A stretch of DNA of 64,000 nt from Achromobacter mucicolens (GTDB lineage Bacteria; Pseudomonadota; Gammaproteobacteria; Burkholderiales; Burkholderiaceae_B): NCBI RefSeq assembly GCF_902859725.1, contig NZ_CADIJP010000016.1, positions 62,001 through 126,000 of the forward strand, read 5' to 3'. Every line of letters starts with the position of its first letter. The stretch's first letter is position 1. A program made the position numbers and the translations under genes. The notes below the pieces were generated by a model that worked only from the letters and a program-made list of their open reading frames with translations, ran no database searches and was not told where the DNA came from. Positions 17,233-26,645 of this stretch are shown one piece after another.

Positions 17233-17631
17233 ATGAGCATCCGCGTGCGCCAGAATGCGCCCCAGTCCCTGCAGTTCACCGCGACGGCCGAAGGTCACGA
17301 CCTGCCGCTGGACATGCCCAAGCCGCAGGGGGAGGGGCCGGATCCGCATGATTACTTCGATACGGCGCTGGGCGGTTGCAAGGCGATGACCCTGATGGTC
17401 TACGCGCAGCGCAAGGGGCTGCCGCTGGAATCGGTGGGAGTGGAAGTGGTGCGCGATGCCAGCGAGGAACGTCGCGGCATCTACCGGCTGACCGCCAAGC
17501 TGACGCTGCACGGCGAGCTGTCCGATGCCCAGATCGACGAATTGCTGGCGGTGGCCGAGAAGTGCCCGATCCACAAGCTGATGACGGCGGTGGACGTGCA
17601 GGTGTCCACCCTGATCGTGCGGCCGGACTGA
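17233..17631 (+). CDS. OsmC-family protein (YhfA-like)
   Basis: 132 residues. OsmC/Ohr proteins reduce organic peroxides with a pair of cysteines; here Cys49 in LGGCKAMT and Cys111 in AEKCPIHKLM are both present. The remaining sequence matches the single-domain OsmC fold. Ribosome site AGGAGAATC before ATG 17233. No regulator (OhrR) is adjacent, and the substrate is unknown. A strong hairpin separates it from the convergent fabI. Confidence 0.9.
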   Translation: MSIRVRQNAPQSLQFTATAEGHDLPLDMPKPQGEGPDPHDYFDTALGGCKAMTLMVYAQRKGLPLESVGVEVVRDASEERRGIYRLTAKLTLHGELSDAQIDELLAVAEKCPIHKLMTAVDVQVSTLIVRPD

Positions 17632-17667
17632 GGAAGGCCGGAGCAGGCGGCGGGGCCGCCTGTGCAA

Positions 17668-17688
17668 GGCGGGGCGCAGCGCCCCGCC
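17668..17688. terminator. GC-rich hairpin between OsmC gene and fabI
   Basis: GGCGGGGCG-CAG-CGCCCCGCC, a perfect 9-base stem between two convergent genes. No T-run follows on either strand; it may serve both directions. Confidence 0.4.
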
Positions 17689-17698
17689 TAAGGAAGTC

Positions 17699-18484
17699 TT
17701 ACTCTTCCATGCCCGGGACGATGGTCGAGAAACCGCCGTCCACGTGGGTGATCTCGCCGGTCACGCCGGCGGCCAGATCCGACAGCATGAAGGCCGCGAC
17801 ATTGCCGACGTCTTCGATGGTGATATTGCGGCGCAGCGGCGCCTGGTTCTCGACGAACTTCAGGATGGCCGAGAAGTCCTTGATGCCGCTGGCTGCCAGG
17901 GTCTTGATCGGGCCGGCGGAGATACCGTTGGCACGGATGCCGCGCGGGCCCAGCGCGGAGGCCAGGTAGCGCACGCTGGCTTCGAGCGACGCCTTGGCCA
18001 GGCCCATCGTGTTGTAGTTCGGGACCACGCGCTCGGCGCCCAGGTAGGTCAGCGTCAGCACCGAGCCGTTGCGGCCTTCCATCAGGGGCAGGGCGGCCTT
18101 GGCCATGGCGGCGAAGCTGTAGGCCGAGATGTCGTGGGCGATGCGAAAGCCTTCGCGCGACAGGCCATCCAGGAAATTGCCGGCGATGGCTTCGCGCGGC
18201 GCAAAACCGATCGAATGGACCAGGCCGTCCAGGCCGTCCCAGTGCTTGGCCAGTTCAGCAAATGCGCCGTCGATCTGGCTGTCTTCGGCCACGTCGCAGG
18301 GCAGCACGATGTTGCTGTTGAATTCGGCGGCAAACTCGCTCACGCGGTCCTTGAAGCGGTCGCCGACGTAAGTGAACGCCAGTTCGGCGCCTTGCTGATG
18401 ACAGGCGCGCGCGATGCCGTAGGCGATGGAACGGTTGGAAAGCACCCCGGTGACCAGGATGCGTTTGCCGGCAAGAAAGCCCAT
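17699..18484 (-). CDS. fabI: enoyl-[acyl-carrier-protein] reductase (NADH) FabI
   Basis: 261 residues. FabI reduces trans-2-enoyl-ACP in the last step of each fatty-acid elongation cycle. A short-chain dehydrogenase variant: nucleotide-binding [13 protein letters not shown], and the catalytic residues Tyr147 ([10 protein letters not shown]), Tyr157 and Lys164 ([15 protein letters not shown]). The C-terminus ends with [20 protein letters not shown] and HVDGGFS as in other FabI proteins. Ribosome site AAAGGA upstream of ATG 18484. A -10-like TAAAAT lies upstream on the minus strand but without a clear -35. Confidence 0.97.
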   Translation of the reverse strand: MGFLAGKRILVTGVLSNRSIAYGIARACHQQGAELAFTYVGDRFKDRVSEFAAEFNSNIVLPCDVAEDSQIDGAFAELAKHWDGLDGLVHSIGFAPREAIAGNFLDGLSREGFRIAHDISAYSFAAMAKAALPLMEGRNGSVLTLTYLGAERVVPNYNTMGLAKASLEASVRYLASALGPRGIRANGISAGPIKTLAASGIKDFSAILKFVENQAPLRRNITIEDVGNVAAFMLSDLAAGVTGEITHVDGGFSTIVPGMEE

Positions 18485-18555
18485 AGATGTGTCCTTTGAT
18501 TTTTTCCCTTCTGGAGACCGCCTATTTTAGGGAATTTGGCGGACCAGCGGGCGAG

Positions 18556-18587
18556 CGGCGCGGCCCCCGTGCCGGGGCGCCGCGCCG
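18556..18587 (-). terminator. strong GC hairpin between mltD and fabI
   Basis: CGGCGCGG (18556-18563) pairs with CCGCGCCG (18580-18587), with further C/G pairing inside. It lies just after the mltD stop on the minus strand. No T-run is seen, so it may be a terminator or an mRNA-stabilising structure. Confidence 0.4.
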
Positions 18588-18600
18588 TACGTGGCGGGTG

Positions 18601-20019
18601 TCAGCCGCGCGCGTTCGTGCCAGGCACGCGCAGCTGCGTGCCGATCTTCAGGGCGCTGCCCTTGATGTTGTTGAGCGCGCGCAGCGCGTCGACGGTGGTG
18701 CCGTACTGTTTGGCCAGCGAGAACAGGGTGTCGCCCTGGCGGACCTTGTGGCTGCGCACGTTGGGGCGGGCGCTGGAGACGCGCACGGCGGGCGCCTGCG
18801 CGGCGCGGCCACGCGGCGCGGCGGCCTTGTTGTCTTGCGGGGCCGAGTCCAGCGCGCCCACCGGGGGCGCCAGCGACGCGATCTGCACGCCGCCCGTGCC
18901 GGGGTCGCCCGGTACCAGCAGCGCCTGGCCGTTAGCGGCCTTCTGGCGGCGGCTGATGTCGTTGGTTTCGCGCAGGGTGGCTTCGGACACGCCAAACCGC
19001 TTGGCGATGGACGCGTAGGATTCGCCGCGGCGCGAGTGGTAGACCTTCCAGGCGGACAGGTCGCCCTTGTAGTTGGTGAGATTCGCGTTGAAGATCTCGA
19101 CGCGGTCGGCCGGCAGCAGCAGGGTGGGGCCGTGGTCGCCGCGGATGACCGGGCGGTTGAACGAGGGGTTCAGGGCCTTGAACTCGTCCAGCGGCATTTC
19201 GGCCAGCTTGGCGGCGATTTCCAGGTCGATGTCGCTGTTCTTTTGCACCGTCACGAAGTACGGCGTGTTGCCGACGGGCGGCAGCGCCACCGCATAGCGC
19301 TGCGGATCGGCAATGATGTTCTTGATGGCCTGCAGCTTGGGCACGTAGTTGCGGGTCTCGTCCGGCATGTTCAGCGACAGGTAGTCGGTGTTCTGGCCGG
19401 CGGCCTCGTTCTTGGCCATGGCGCGCTGCACCGAGCCTTCGCCCCAGTTGTACGAGGCCAGGGCGAGGTACCAGTCGCCCTGCATTTCAAACAGCTTTTC
19501 CAGGTAGTCCAGCGCCGCGTTGGTCGAGGCGATGGGATCGCGGCGTTCGTCGCGCCACCAGTCCTGCTTGAGGTTGAAGTGCTGGCCCGTGGCCGGCACG
19601 AACTGCCACAGGCCCGAGGCCTGCGCGCGCGACAGCGCGGTCGGGTTGTACGCGCTTTCCACGAAGGGCAGCAGCGCCAGCTCGGTTGGCAGGCCGCGGC
19701 GGTTGATCTCGTCAACGATGAAGTACAGATATTTGCCGGCGCGCTCGGCCATGCGCTGCACCGCCTCGGGGTGGGACGCGTAGTAGTCGGTCCACTGCTT
19801 GGAGAGGTCGGTGTTCAGGTTGGGGATGGCGAAACCGCGGCGGATGCGGTCCCACGCGTCAGCCGGCGGGTTGGTCAGGTCGATCGTGCGGGACGTGTCC
19901 CGGGCAATGTATCGGCCTTGGGAATTGGTGGTGAGGTTCTTGCTATCGGGGGCTTTGGTTCCTGCGCAACCGGCGAGGACTGCCAGCATGAGCGGCAGAA
20001 GGAGTCGGGATAGATTCAT
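18601..20019 (-). CDS. mltD: membrane-bound lytic murein transglycosylase D (LysM-containing lipoprotein)
   Basis: 472 residues from ATG 20019. The signal peptide ends in lipobox LAGC (Cys18), so it is an outer membrane lipoprotein acting on periplasmic peptidoglycan. The SLT goose-type domain has the catalytic Glu121 in LPFVESAYNP and SGLWQFVPATG. Two LysM domains follow near the C-terminus (VYHSRRGESYASIAKRFGV; KVRQGDTLFSLAKQYGT). The start lies 7 bases after the gloB stop, so the pair is co-transcribed, the same order as in E. coli. Confidence 0.95.
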   Translation of the reverse strand: MNLSRLLLPLMLAVLAGCAGTKAPDSKNLTTNSQGRYIARDTSRTIDLTNPPADAWDRIRRGFAIPNLNTDLSKQWTDYYASHPEAVQRMAERAGKYLYFIVDEINRRGLPTELALLPFVESAYNPTALSRAQASGLWQFVPATGQHFNLKQDWWRDERRDPIASTNAALDYLEKLFEMQGDWYLALASYNWGEGSVQRAMAKNEAAGQNTDYLSLNMPDETRNYVPKLQAIKNIIADPQRYAVALPPVGNTPYFVTVQKNSDIDLEIAAKLAEMPLDEFKALNPSFNRPVIRGDHGPTLLLPADRVEIFNANLTNYKGDLSAWKVYHSRRGESYASIAKRFGVSEATLRETNDISRRQKAANGQALLVPGDPGTGGVQIASLAPPVGALDSAPQDNKAAAPRGRAAQAPAVRVSSARPNVRSHKVRQGDTLFSLAKQYGTTVDALRALNNIKGSALKIGTQLRVPGTNARG

Positions 20020-20026
20020 CAGGTGG

Positions 20027-20848
20027 TCACTTGAAATCGTTCTTCCATTCACGAAGGGAGGCAAAGACCTCTACCGGCGTAGTCTGGCTGCGTCCGGCCC
20101 AACTTGCTGCGGACTGGACGACGTCGGGCTGCTGTGTGCGCAAGAACGGATTGGTCGCGCGTTCCTGACCGATGGTCGAAGGAAGCGTGGGGTGTCCTTC
20201 CGCGCGTAATTGCTGGGCCCGCAGATGCCACGTTTGCAGGTCGCGGTTGGCCGGTTCGACGGCCAATGCCCAGCGAAGGTTCGCTAGAGTGTACTCGTGT
20301 GCGCAAAAAACTTTTGTATCTGGCGGTAAAGAGGAAAATTTTTCCAAGGAATCAAACATTTGCGCGGGTGTGCCCTCGAAAAGCCGGCCACAGCCCCCCG
20401 CGAAAAGCGTGTCGCCACAGAACAGCGCGTGGTCGACGCCGGCCGCGCGGCCCGCGTAGGCAATGTGGCCCGCCGTATGGCCCGGAACGTCCAGCACCGA
20501 CAGGTCCAGATCCAGTTCCGGCAGCGTCACGCGGTCGCCTTCGGCCAGCCGGACATCACATCGCGGCAGCTTTTCGCGCGCCGGACCATATACGGTGATG
20601 CCCTCGATGCGGGACAATTCCAGCACGCCTCCCACATGGTCGCCGTGGTGGTGCGTGAGTAGAATGGCGCGCAGCTTCAAGCCTTGCTGATCCAGAAACC
20701 GCAAGACGGGTCCGGCTTCGCCGGGGTCCACGACCGCCACCTGGCCGTCGCGGACGATCGCCCAGATGTAGTTGTCGGAAAAGGCTGGCAAAGGCAAGAC
20801 CGCGGCGTTGCGATCGCGGCCGCCTGCGGGGGCGGTCAAGGCTTGCAT
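20027..20848 (-). CDS. gloB: hydroxyacylglutathione hydrolase (glyoxalase II)
   Basis: 273 residues. GloB hydrolyses S-lactoylglutathione to lactate and glutathione, completing methylglyoxal detoxification. The metallo-beta-lactamase metal site THHHGDHVGG is at 65-74; further ligands are in VPGHTAGHIAY and FCGDTLFAGGCGR. The N-terminus is about 15 residues longer than in many GloB proteins, and a start slightly downstream is possible. It diverges from the methyltransferase gene with only 19 bases between the two starts. Confidence 0.95.
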   Translation of the reverse strand: MQALTAPAGGRDRNAAVLPLPAFSDNYIWAIVRDGQVAVVDPGEAGPVLRFLDQQGLKLRAILLTHHHGDHVGGVLELSRIEGITVYGPAREKLPRCDVRLAEGDRVTLPELDLDLSVLDVPGHTAGHIAYAGRAAGVDHALFCGDTLFAGGCGRLFEGTPAQMFDSLEKFSSLPPDTKVFCAHEYTLANLRWALAVEPANRDLQTWHLRAQQLRAEGHPTLPSTIGQERATNPFLRTQQPDVVQSAASWAGRSQTTPVEVFASLREWKNDFK

Positions 20849-20867
20849 GGGATTCGAAGGAAAAAAC

Positions 20868-21647
20868 GTGGCAGAAGAAACTCCGCCGATTGTAGAACTG
20901 GCCGAATGGTTCCAGACGCCGCCGGGCCAGTACGTGCTGGCCTGGGAGCGCGCCCAGTTCGACGCGGCCGTCGCGGATGTCTTCGGATATTACGCCTGGC
21001 AGGTCGGCCTTGCCGACCTGAACCTGTTAGGGGCCAACCGGATGCCGTTCAAGGGCTACGTGGGCACCGAGACCCCGGCGCCGGAAAGCCTGCCGGGCTG
21101 GCAGTCGCGCGTGGTCGTCGCGCAGCCGGAGGCCCTGCCGTTCGAATCCCAGAGCGTGGACCTTTTGATCCTGCCGCACACCTTTGAACTCACGCCCGAC
21201 CCCCACAACGTGCTGCGCGAGGTCGAGCGCGTCCTCGTCCCCGAGGGCCGTGTCGTCATTTCGGGGTTCAACCCCTGGAGCATGTGGGGCGCGCGCACCC
21301 GCATGCCGGGCATGGAGCCCTGGCTGCCGCAGCCGCCGTCGTCGCAGGTGTCGCTGGCGCGGCTCAAGGACTGGTTCAAGCTGCTGTCGCTGGAGGTCGA
21401 TGAAAGCCAGTTCGGTTGCTACGCGCCGGCCTGCCGCAGCGAAAAATGGCTGGAGCGCTGGAGCTTCCTGGAATCGGCCGGCGCCCGCTGGTGGAGCCTG
21501 GGCGGCGCCGTCTACATGGTCTCGGCGGTCAAGCGCGTGACCGGCATGCGTATCATCGGGCCTGCCTGGAAGACCAAACCCAAGCGCGCCCGCGCTGCCT
21601 CGGTGGTGGTCAACCGCCAGGCGGACGATGGCTTTGACCCCTCCTGA
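20868..21647 (+). CDS. class I SAM-dependent methyltransferase (YafS-like)
   Basis: 259 residues from GTG 20868, which has GAAGGA 6 bases upstream; an ATG at 20847 is possible but overlaps the gloB start. The fold is read from post-I and later motifs ([20 protein letters not shown], then [20 protein letters not shown]). A canonical GxGxG motif I is not evident, as the corresponding region is degenerate. The substrate is unknown. The place between gloB and rnhA is the same as that of yafS in E. coli. Confidence 0.85.
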   Translation: MAEETPPIVELAEWFQTPPGQYVLAWERAQFDAAVADVFGYYAWQVGLADLNLLGANRMPFKGYVGTETPAPESLPGWQSRVVVAQPEALPFESQSVDLLILPHTFELTPDPHNVLREVERVLVPEGRVVISGFNPWSMWGARTRMPGMEPWLPQPPSSQVSLARLKDWFKLLSLEVDESQFGCYAPACRSEKWLERWSFLESAGARWWSLGGAVYMVSAVKRVTGMRIIGPAWKTKPKRARAASVVVNRQADDGFDPS

Positions 21648-21697
21648 GCCGCCGGGCCCGCCTCACATTGCAAGCACAAGGACACGCACGCAGCACC

Positions 21698-22159
21698 ATG
21701 CAGGACAACAAAACGAACGACCAGAAAGTGGAAATGTGGACCGACGGCGCCTGCAAGGGCAATCCAGGGCCCGGCGGCTGGGGCGTGCTGATGCGCGCCG
21801 GCGCGCACGAAAAGACGCTGCATGGCGGCGAGCTCCAGACCACGAATAACCGGATGGAACTGCTGGCGGTCATCGAAGGCCTGCGCGCCCTCAAGCGCCC
21901 GTGCGTCGTCACGATCCACACCGACTCGCAATATGTCATGAAGGGCATGACCGAGTGGCTGGCCAACTGGAAACGGCGCGGCTGGATCACCGCCGAGAAA
22001 AAGCCTGTCAAGAACGCCGAGCTCTGGCAGGCGCTGGATGAACAGGTCCAGCGCCACACGGTGTCCTGGCGCTGGGTCCGCGGGCACGCGGGCGACCCCG
22101 GCAACGAGCGCGCCGACCAGCTGGCCAACATGGGCGTGGACGTCGCGCGCCGCGCTTGA
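21698..22159 (+). CDS. rnhA: ribonuclease HI
   Basis: 153 residues. Degrades the RNA strand of RNA-DNA hybrids during replication. All four acidic catalytic residues are present: Asp16 ([16 protein letters not shown]), Glu54 (NNRMELLAV), Asp76 (HTDSQYV) and Asp140 (NERADQLAN). The basic helix WKRRGW for hybrid binding is present. ATG 21698 gives the standard N-terminus; a TTG at 21668 is in frame. It follows the methyltransferase gene after 50 bases. A small hairpin CCGCCC-ATT-GGGCGG lies at 22171-22185. Confidence 0.96.
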   Translation: MQDNKTNDQKVEMWTDGACKGNPGPGGWGVLMRAGAHEKTLHGGELQTTNNRMELLAVIEGLRALKRPCVVTIHTDSQYVMKGMTEWLANWKRRGWITAEKKPVKNAELWQALDEQVQRHTVSWRWVRGHAGDPGNERADQLANMGVDVARRA

Positions 22160-22431
22160 CGCGGCAGGCTCCGCCCATTGGGCGGCTGTCCGGGTCGGGC
22201 ACGTCGCGGCAGGACCCCGAACACCTGCCCTGCGCCTGGTCCAGCCGCTCCACGGCATCCGGATATACCCTCGAATTCGCCGGCCAGGGCAGATTTAGTT
22301 CTTTCATCGCGCTTCAGGATTGTTCCAGTATGTAAATCCGGGTGCTAAAGTGCCAACCCTTCCTCCAGTTCCTGCGGCGACGTCCGAGTGGGGCATGCCC
22401 GGTCCGCGCCGCAACACCGCCACTTTCGCGC

Positions 22432-23514
22432 ATGAAAAAAGCTGTACTGCTGGCCGCCGTCGCGGCAGGGTTGGCCGCTGGGGCCGCGCTCGGCGTATTT
22501 GTGCCGCGCTGGCTGGCGCCGGCCGCACCCCCTGCCCAGGCTTCCGCCAAACCTCAATCCGCTCCCGCCGCGCCTGCCCGTGTCGCCGTGGCCGCCGTCC
22601 AGGAAGTGCCTTTCGCGCGCGGTCTGTCGGCCGTCGGCAGCCTGCGCTCCGATGAGTCCGTCGTCCTGCGCCCCGAAGTGGCCGGACGCATCCAGGCCAT
22701 TGATTTCAAGGAAGGCCAGCCCGTCAAGCAGGGCCAGCTTCTCATCCGCCTGGACGACTCCGTGCCGCGCGCTGAATTGGCGCAGGCGCGCGCCAACCTG
22801 ACGCTGGCGCAAAGCCATTACCGCCGCGCCGTCGAACTGCAGGGCAAGGGCTTCGTCAGCCAGCAGGCGCGCGACGAGTCGGCCAGCACGCTAAAGGTGC
22901 AGGAGGCCGCCGTGGCGCTGGCGCAGGCCAGGCTGGACAAGATGACCATTTCCGCGCCCTTTGCCGGCATTGTCGGACTGCGTAGCGTGTCGGTGGGCGA
23001 TTACGTCAACCAGGGGCAGGACCTGGCGCCCCTTGAGGCCATCGATCCGCTCAAGGTGGATTTCCGCGTGCCCGAGATGTACCTGAGCAAGGTGCGCGTC
23101 GGACAGCAACTGACGCTGCGCATGGATGCGCTGCCCGGCCAGGAGCGCCGCGGACTGGTCTACGCGGTCAGCCCGCTGGTCGACGCGGGCGGCCGGTCCA
23201 TCCTGCTGCGCGCCACGGTTGCCAATCAGGACGGCGTGCTGCGCCCCGGCATGTTCGCCCGCGTGCAACTGCTCTTTAACGAAGACAAGGCGCTGGTCGC
23301 GCCAGAGGCCGCGCTATCGCCGTCGGGCGAAACGCAGTACGTTTACCGGGTCGAGAACGGCGTGGCGCATCGGCGCGAAGTGACCATCGGCGAACGCCGC
23401 GAGGGCCGCGTCGAGATCCTGACCGGCGTCGCCCTGAACGACATGCTGGTGGTCTCGGGCCTGCAGCGCGTGACGGACGGCGCGCGCGTGACCATCGTGA
23501 GCAACGGCCCATAG
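22432..23514 (+). CDS. RND efflux periplasmic adaptor (membrane fusion protein)
   Basis: 360 residues from ATG 22432. The N-terminus is a single membrane anchor (residues 4-25) without a lipobox Cys. Layout: barrel-sandwich half (EVAGRIQAIDFKEGQPVKQG), helical hairpin (ARANLTLAQSHYRRAVELQ to VALAQARLDK), second lipoyl half (ISAPFAGIVGLRSVSVGDYV), then beta-barrel and membrane-proximal domains. It pairs with the HAE1-type pump 30 bases downstream. No outer membrane channel gene and no regulator are adjacent. The 272-base gap before it has no clear promoter. Confidence 0.93.
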   Translation: MKKAVLLAAVAAGLAAGAALGVFVPRWLAPAAPPAQASAKPQSAPAAPARVAVAAVQEVPFARGLSAVGSLRSDESVVLRPEVAGRIQAIDFKEGQPVKQGQLLIRLDDSVPRAELAQARANLTLAQSHYRRAVELQGKGFVSQQARDESASTLKVQEAAVALAQARLDKMTISAPFAGIVGLRSVSVGDYVNQGQDLAPLEAIDPLKVDFRVPEMYLSKVRVGQQLTLRMDALPGQERRGLVYAVSPLVDAGGRSILLRATVANQDGVLRPGMFARVQLLFNEDKALVAPEAALSPSGETQYVYRVENGVAHRREVTIGERREGRVEILTGVALNDMLVVSGLQRVTDGARVTIVSNGP

Positions 23515-23544
23515 CCGGCCCTTCACCCTTTCAGCGATAGCGCC

Positions 23545-26500
23545 ATGCGTATCTCGGAAACCTGTATCAAGCGCCCGGTGTTCGCGTCGGTCCTGTCGCT
23601 CATCATCGTGCTGATCGGCCTGATCTCGTATTCGCGCCTGACGGTGCGCGAGTACCCGAAGATCGACGAGCCGATCGTGTCGGTGGACACCACGTACAAG
23701 GGCGCCTCGCCGGAGGTGATCGAGTCGCAGGTGACCAAGCCGCTGGAAGACCAGCTGGCCGGCATCGAAGGGGTCAACGTGATGACCTCGCGCAGCCGCT
23801 CCGAGCGCAGCCTCATCAACATCAAGTTCAACCTCTCGCGCGACCCCGACGCGGCGGCGGCCGAAGTGCGCGACAAGGTCTCGCGCGCGCGGCGCTTCCT
23901 GCCCGACGAGATCGACGAGCCGATCATCGGCAAGGTCGAGGCCGATTCCCAGCCCATTATCTACATCGCCGTGGAGTCGGGATCGTTCTCGGCGATCCAG
24001 ACCTCCGACTACATCAACCGCTACATCAAGACCCGCCTGTCGGTGCTGCCCGGGGCGGCCGAAGTGCGCGTCTTTGGCGAGCGCCTGCCGTCCATGCGCA
24101 TCTACGTCGATCGCGACAAGCTGGCGGCGTACGGATTGACGGTGCAGGACGTGGAAGCCGCGCTGCGCAGCCAGAACGTCGAAATTCCGGCGGGCCGCAT
24201 CGAGTCGCGGGCACGGGAGTTCTCGGTGGTGTCGGCCACCGACCTGCAGACGCCCGCCCAGTTCGAGGACGTGATCGTTGCCAACGTGAAGGGCTATCCG
24301 GTGCGGATGCGCGACGTCGCCAAGGTCGAGATCGCGGCCGCCAACGACCGGATCCTGTCCCGCTTCAACGGCAAGCCCGCCATCAACATCGGCATCACGC
24401 GCCAATCCACCGCCAACCCCCTGGAATTGTCCAAGGCCGCCCGCCAGGAGGTCGAGCGGCTGAACGAGACCCTGCCGGCCGGCATGAAGCTGAACATCGC
24501 GTACGACTCGTCGGTGTTCATCGAGCGCTCCATCGATTCCGTGTTCCACACCATCATCGAAGCCATCGTGCTGGTGGTGCTGGTGATCTTCTTCTTCCTG
24601 CGCAACCTGCGCGCCAGCATCATTCCCATCGTCACCATCCCGGTGTCGCTGGTGGGCGCCTGCGCGCTGATGTATCTGTTCGGCTTTTCGATCAACACGC
24701 TGACGCTGCTTGCCATGGTGCTGGCGATCGGGCTGGTGGTGGACGACGCCATCGTGGTCCTGGAGAACATCTACCGGCACATCGAGGACGGCATGCCGCG
24801 CAAGGAAGCCGCGCTGCGCGGCTCGAAGGAGATCGGCTTCGCGGTGGTCGCCATGACCATGACGCTGGTCACCGTGTATGCGCCGCTGGCGTTCGCCACC
24901 GGGCGCACCGGGCGGCTGTTCATCGAGTTCGCCCTGGCGCTGGCGGGCGCGGTGCTGGTGTCGGGCTTCGTGGCGCTGACCCTCACGCCCATGATGTGTT
25001 CGGTGCTGCTGCGCCACCAGACCAGCCACAACCGCTGGTACAACCTGATTGAAGGCTGGCTGAACGGCCTGAGCAACGGCTATCGCCGCATGCTGGGCGC
25101 CTCGCTGCGGCATCGCTGGATCGTCGTCGTGATCGGGCTGGCCGTGGCGGCAGGCAGCGGCGTGCTGTTCAAGGTGGTCAAGAGTGAACTGGCGCCGGTC
25201 GAGGACCGCGGCGTGGTCTTCGGCCTCGTCAGCTCGCCCGAAGGCGCCACGCTGAATTACACCCTGGACAGCATGCTGGGCATTGAAAAGTTCTATGCCG
25301 ACATCCCGGAAGCCAGCGGCAGCCAGGTCACGGTGGGCTTTCCCACGGTCACTGACGGCACCGCGATCCTGCGCCTGAAGCCCTGGGAAGAGCGCGAGCG
25401 CAAGCAGCAGGCCATCACCCAGCAATTGCAGCCGCAGTTCGCCTCGCTGCCGGGCGTGCGCGCCTTCCCGACCAATCCGCCGTCGCTGGGCCAGTCGGCC
25501 CGTTCCAAGCCGGTGGAATTCATCATCATGAGCCAGGCCTCGTACCAGGAGCTGTCGCGGCTGACCGAGATCTTCCTGGCCGAGCTGCGCAAGTATCCGG
25601 GCCTGCTGAACCTGGACACCGACCTGCGCCTGAACACGCCGGAGCTGCGCGTGCGCGTGGACCGCGACAAGATGGCCGACGTGGGCGCCAACGTGGACGT
25701 GGTGGGCCGCACGCTCGAATCGATGCTGGGCGGCCGCCAGGTCACCCGCTACAAGGACGAGGGCGAGCAGTACGACGTAATCGTGCAGGTGACGCCGCGC
25801 GACCGCGCCAATCCCACAGACATCTCGGGCATCTATGTGCGCGCGCGCGACGGCAGCATGGTCCAGCTGGACAACCTGCTGGGCGTGCACGAAGGCGTGT
25901 CGCCGCAGTCGCTGAACCACTTCAACCGCCTGCGGGCCGTGAAGATCGACGCGGCGGTGGCGCCCGGCTATGCGCTGGGCGAGGTGCTGGACCACATGCA
26001 CCAGGTGGCGCGCGAGGTCCTGCCCAACACGATCATCACGGACCTGGACGGCCAGTCGCGCGAATTCCGCGATTCGTCGGGCAGCATCTACCTGGTCTTT
26101 GCGATGGCGCTGGCCTTCATCTACCTGGTGCTCGCGGCGCAGTTCGAAAGCTGGCGCAACCCGTTCATCATCATGCTGTCGGTGCCGCTGTCCATGACGG
26201 GCGCCTTGCTTGCCCTGTGGCTGACGGGCGGCACGCTGTCCATCTACAGCCAGATCGGGCTCATCACGCTGGTCGGCCTGATCACCAAGCACGGCATCCT
26301 GATCGTGGAATTCACGAACCAGCTGCGCGACGAGGGCAGGGAACTGTTCGAGGCCGTGGTCGAAGCCAGCGTGCTGCGGCTGCGCCCAATTCTGATGACG
26401 ACCGGCGCCATGGTGCTGGGCACCGTCCCCCTTGCGCTGTCCACGGGCGCGGGGGCGGAATCGCGCCAGCAGATCGGCTGGGTTCTGGTGGGCGGGCTGT

Positions 26501-26643
26501 TGCTGGGTACACTACTGACCTTGTTCGTCGTGCCGGTGGCCTACACGCTGATTGCCACCGCACGCAAGAAGGCAGGCACCTCCGGCAGCCAGGCGCATTC
26601 CGCGCCCACGCCGCCCGCCTCGCAGCCCCAAGCGTCGGAATAG
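23545..26643 (+). CDS. RND multidrug efflux permease (HAE1/AcrB type)
   Basis: 1032 residues, the full family length, with twelve expected membrane helices in two halves separated by large periplasmic loops. The proton-relay acids in TM4 are present (GLVVDDAIVVLENI, Asp400 and Asp401). Other signatures: EYPKIDEPIVSV near the N-terminus, PIVTIPVSLVGA, and in the second half VLAAQFESWRNPFIIMLSVP and GLITKHGILIVEF. Drug range is not predictable. It is followed after only 2 bases by dnaQ, and both genes of the pump lie inside an otherwise conserved rnhA-dnaQ pair. Confidence 0.95.
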   Translation: MRISETCIKRPVFASVLSLIIVLIGLISYSRLTVREYPKIDEPIVSVDTTYKGASPEVIESQVTKPLEDQLAGIEGVNVMTSRSRSERSLINIKFNLSRDPDAAAAEVRDKVSRARRFLPDEIDEPIIGKVEADSQPIIYIAVESGSFSAIQTSDYINRYIKTRLSVLPGAAEVRVFGERLPSMRIYVDRDKLAAYGLTVQDVEAALRSQNVEIPAGRIESRAREFSVVSATDLQTPAQFEDVIVANVKGYPVRMRDVAKVEIAAANDRILSRFNGKPAINIGITRQSTANPLELSKAARQEVERLNETLPAGMKLNIAYDSSVFIERSIDSVFHTIIEAIVLVVLVIFFFLRNLRASIIPIVTIPVSLVGACALMYLFGFSINTLTLLAMVLAIGLVVDDAIVVLENIYRHIEDGMPRKEAALRGSKEIGFAVVAMTMTLVTVYAPLAFATGRTGRLFIEFALALAGAVLVSGFVALTLTPMMCSVLLRHQTSHNRWYNLIEGWLNGLSNGYRRMLGASLRHRWIVVVIGLAVAAGSGVLFKVVKSELAPVEDRGVVFGLVSSPEGATLNYTLDSMLGIEKFYADIPEASGSQVTVGFPTVTDGTAILRLKPWEERERKQQAITQQLQPQFASLPGVRAFPTNPPSLGQSARSKPVEFIIMSQASYQELSRLTEIFLAELRKYPGLLNLDTDLRLNTPELRVRVDRDKMADVGANVDVVGRTLESMLGGRQVTRYKDEGEQYDVIVQVTPRDRANPTDISGIYVRARDGSMVQLDNLLGVHEGVSPQSLNHFNRLRAVKIDAAVAPGYALGEVLDHMHQVAREVLPNTIITDLDGQSREFRDSSGSIYLVFAMALAFIYLVLAAQFESWRNPFIIMLSVPLSMTGALLALWLTGGTLSIYSQIGLITLVGLITKHGILIVEFTNQLRDEGRELFEAVVEASVLRLRPILMTTGAMVLGTVPLALSTGAGAESRQQIGWVLVGGLLLGTLLTLFVVPVAYTLIATARKKAGTSGSQAHSAPTPPASQPQASE

Positions 26644-26645
26644 TT

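Noticed and set aside
18487-20013. Long plus-strand frame across mltD
   Set aside because: Composition-driven shadow; mltD has signal peptide, SLT and LysM domains on the other strand.
22160-22431. Promoter and operator of the RND pump
   Set aside because: TTGTTC at 22320 with CTAAAG at 22345 has 19-base spacing and poor match; not strong enough to list.
23314-26292. Open frame of 992 codons on the minus strand opposite the RND genes
   Set aside because: Arg/His/Gln-rich shadow of the pump genes, without any recognisable motif.
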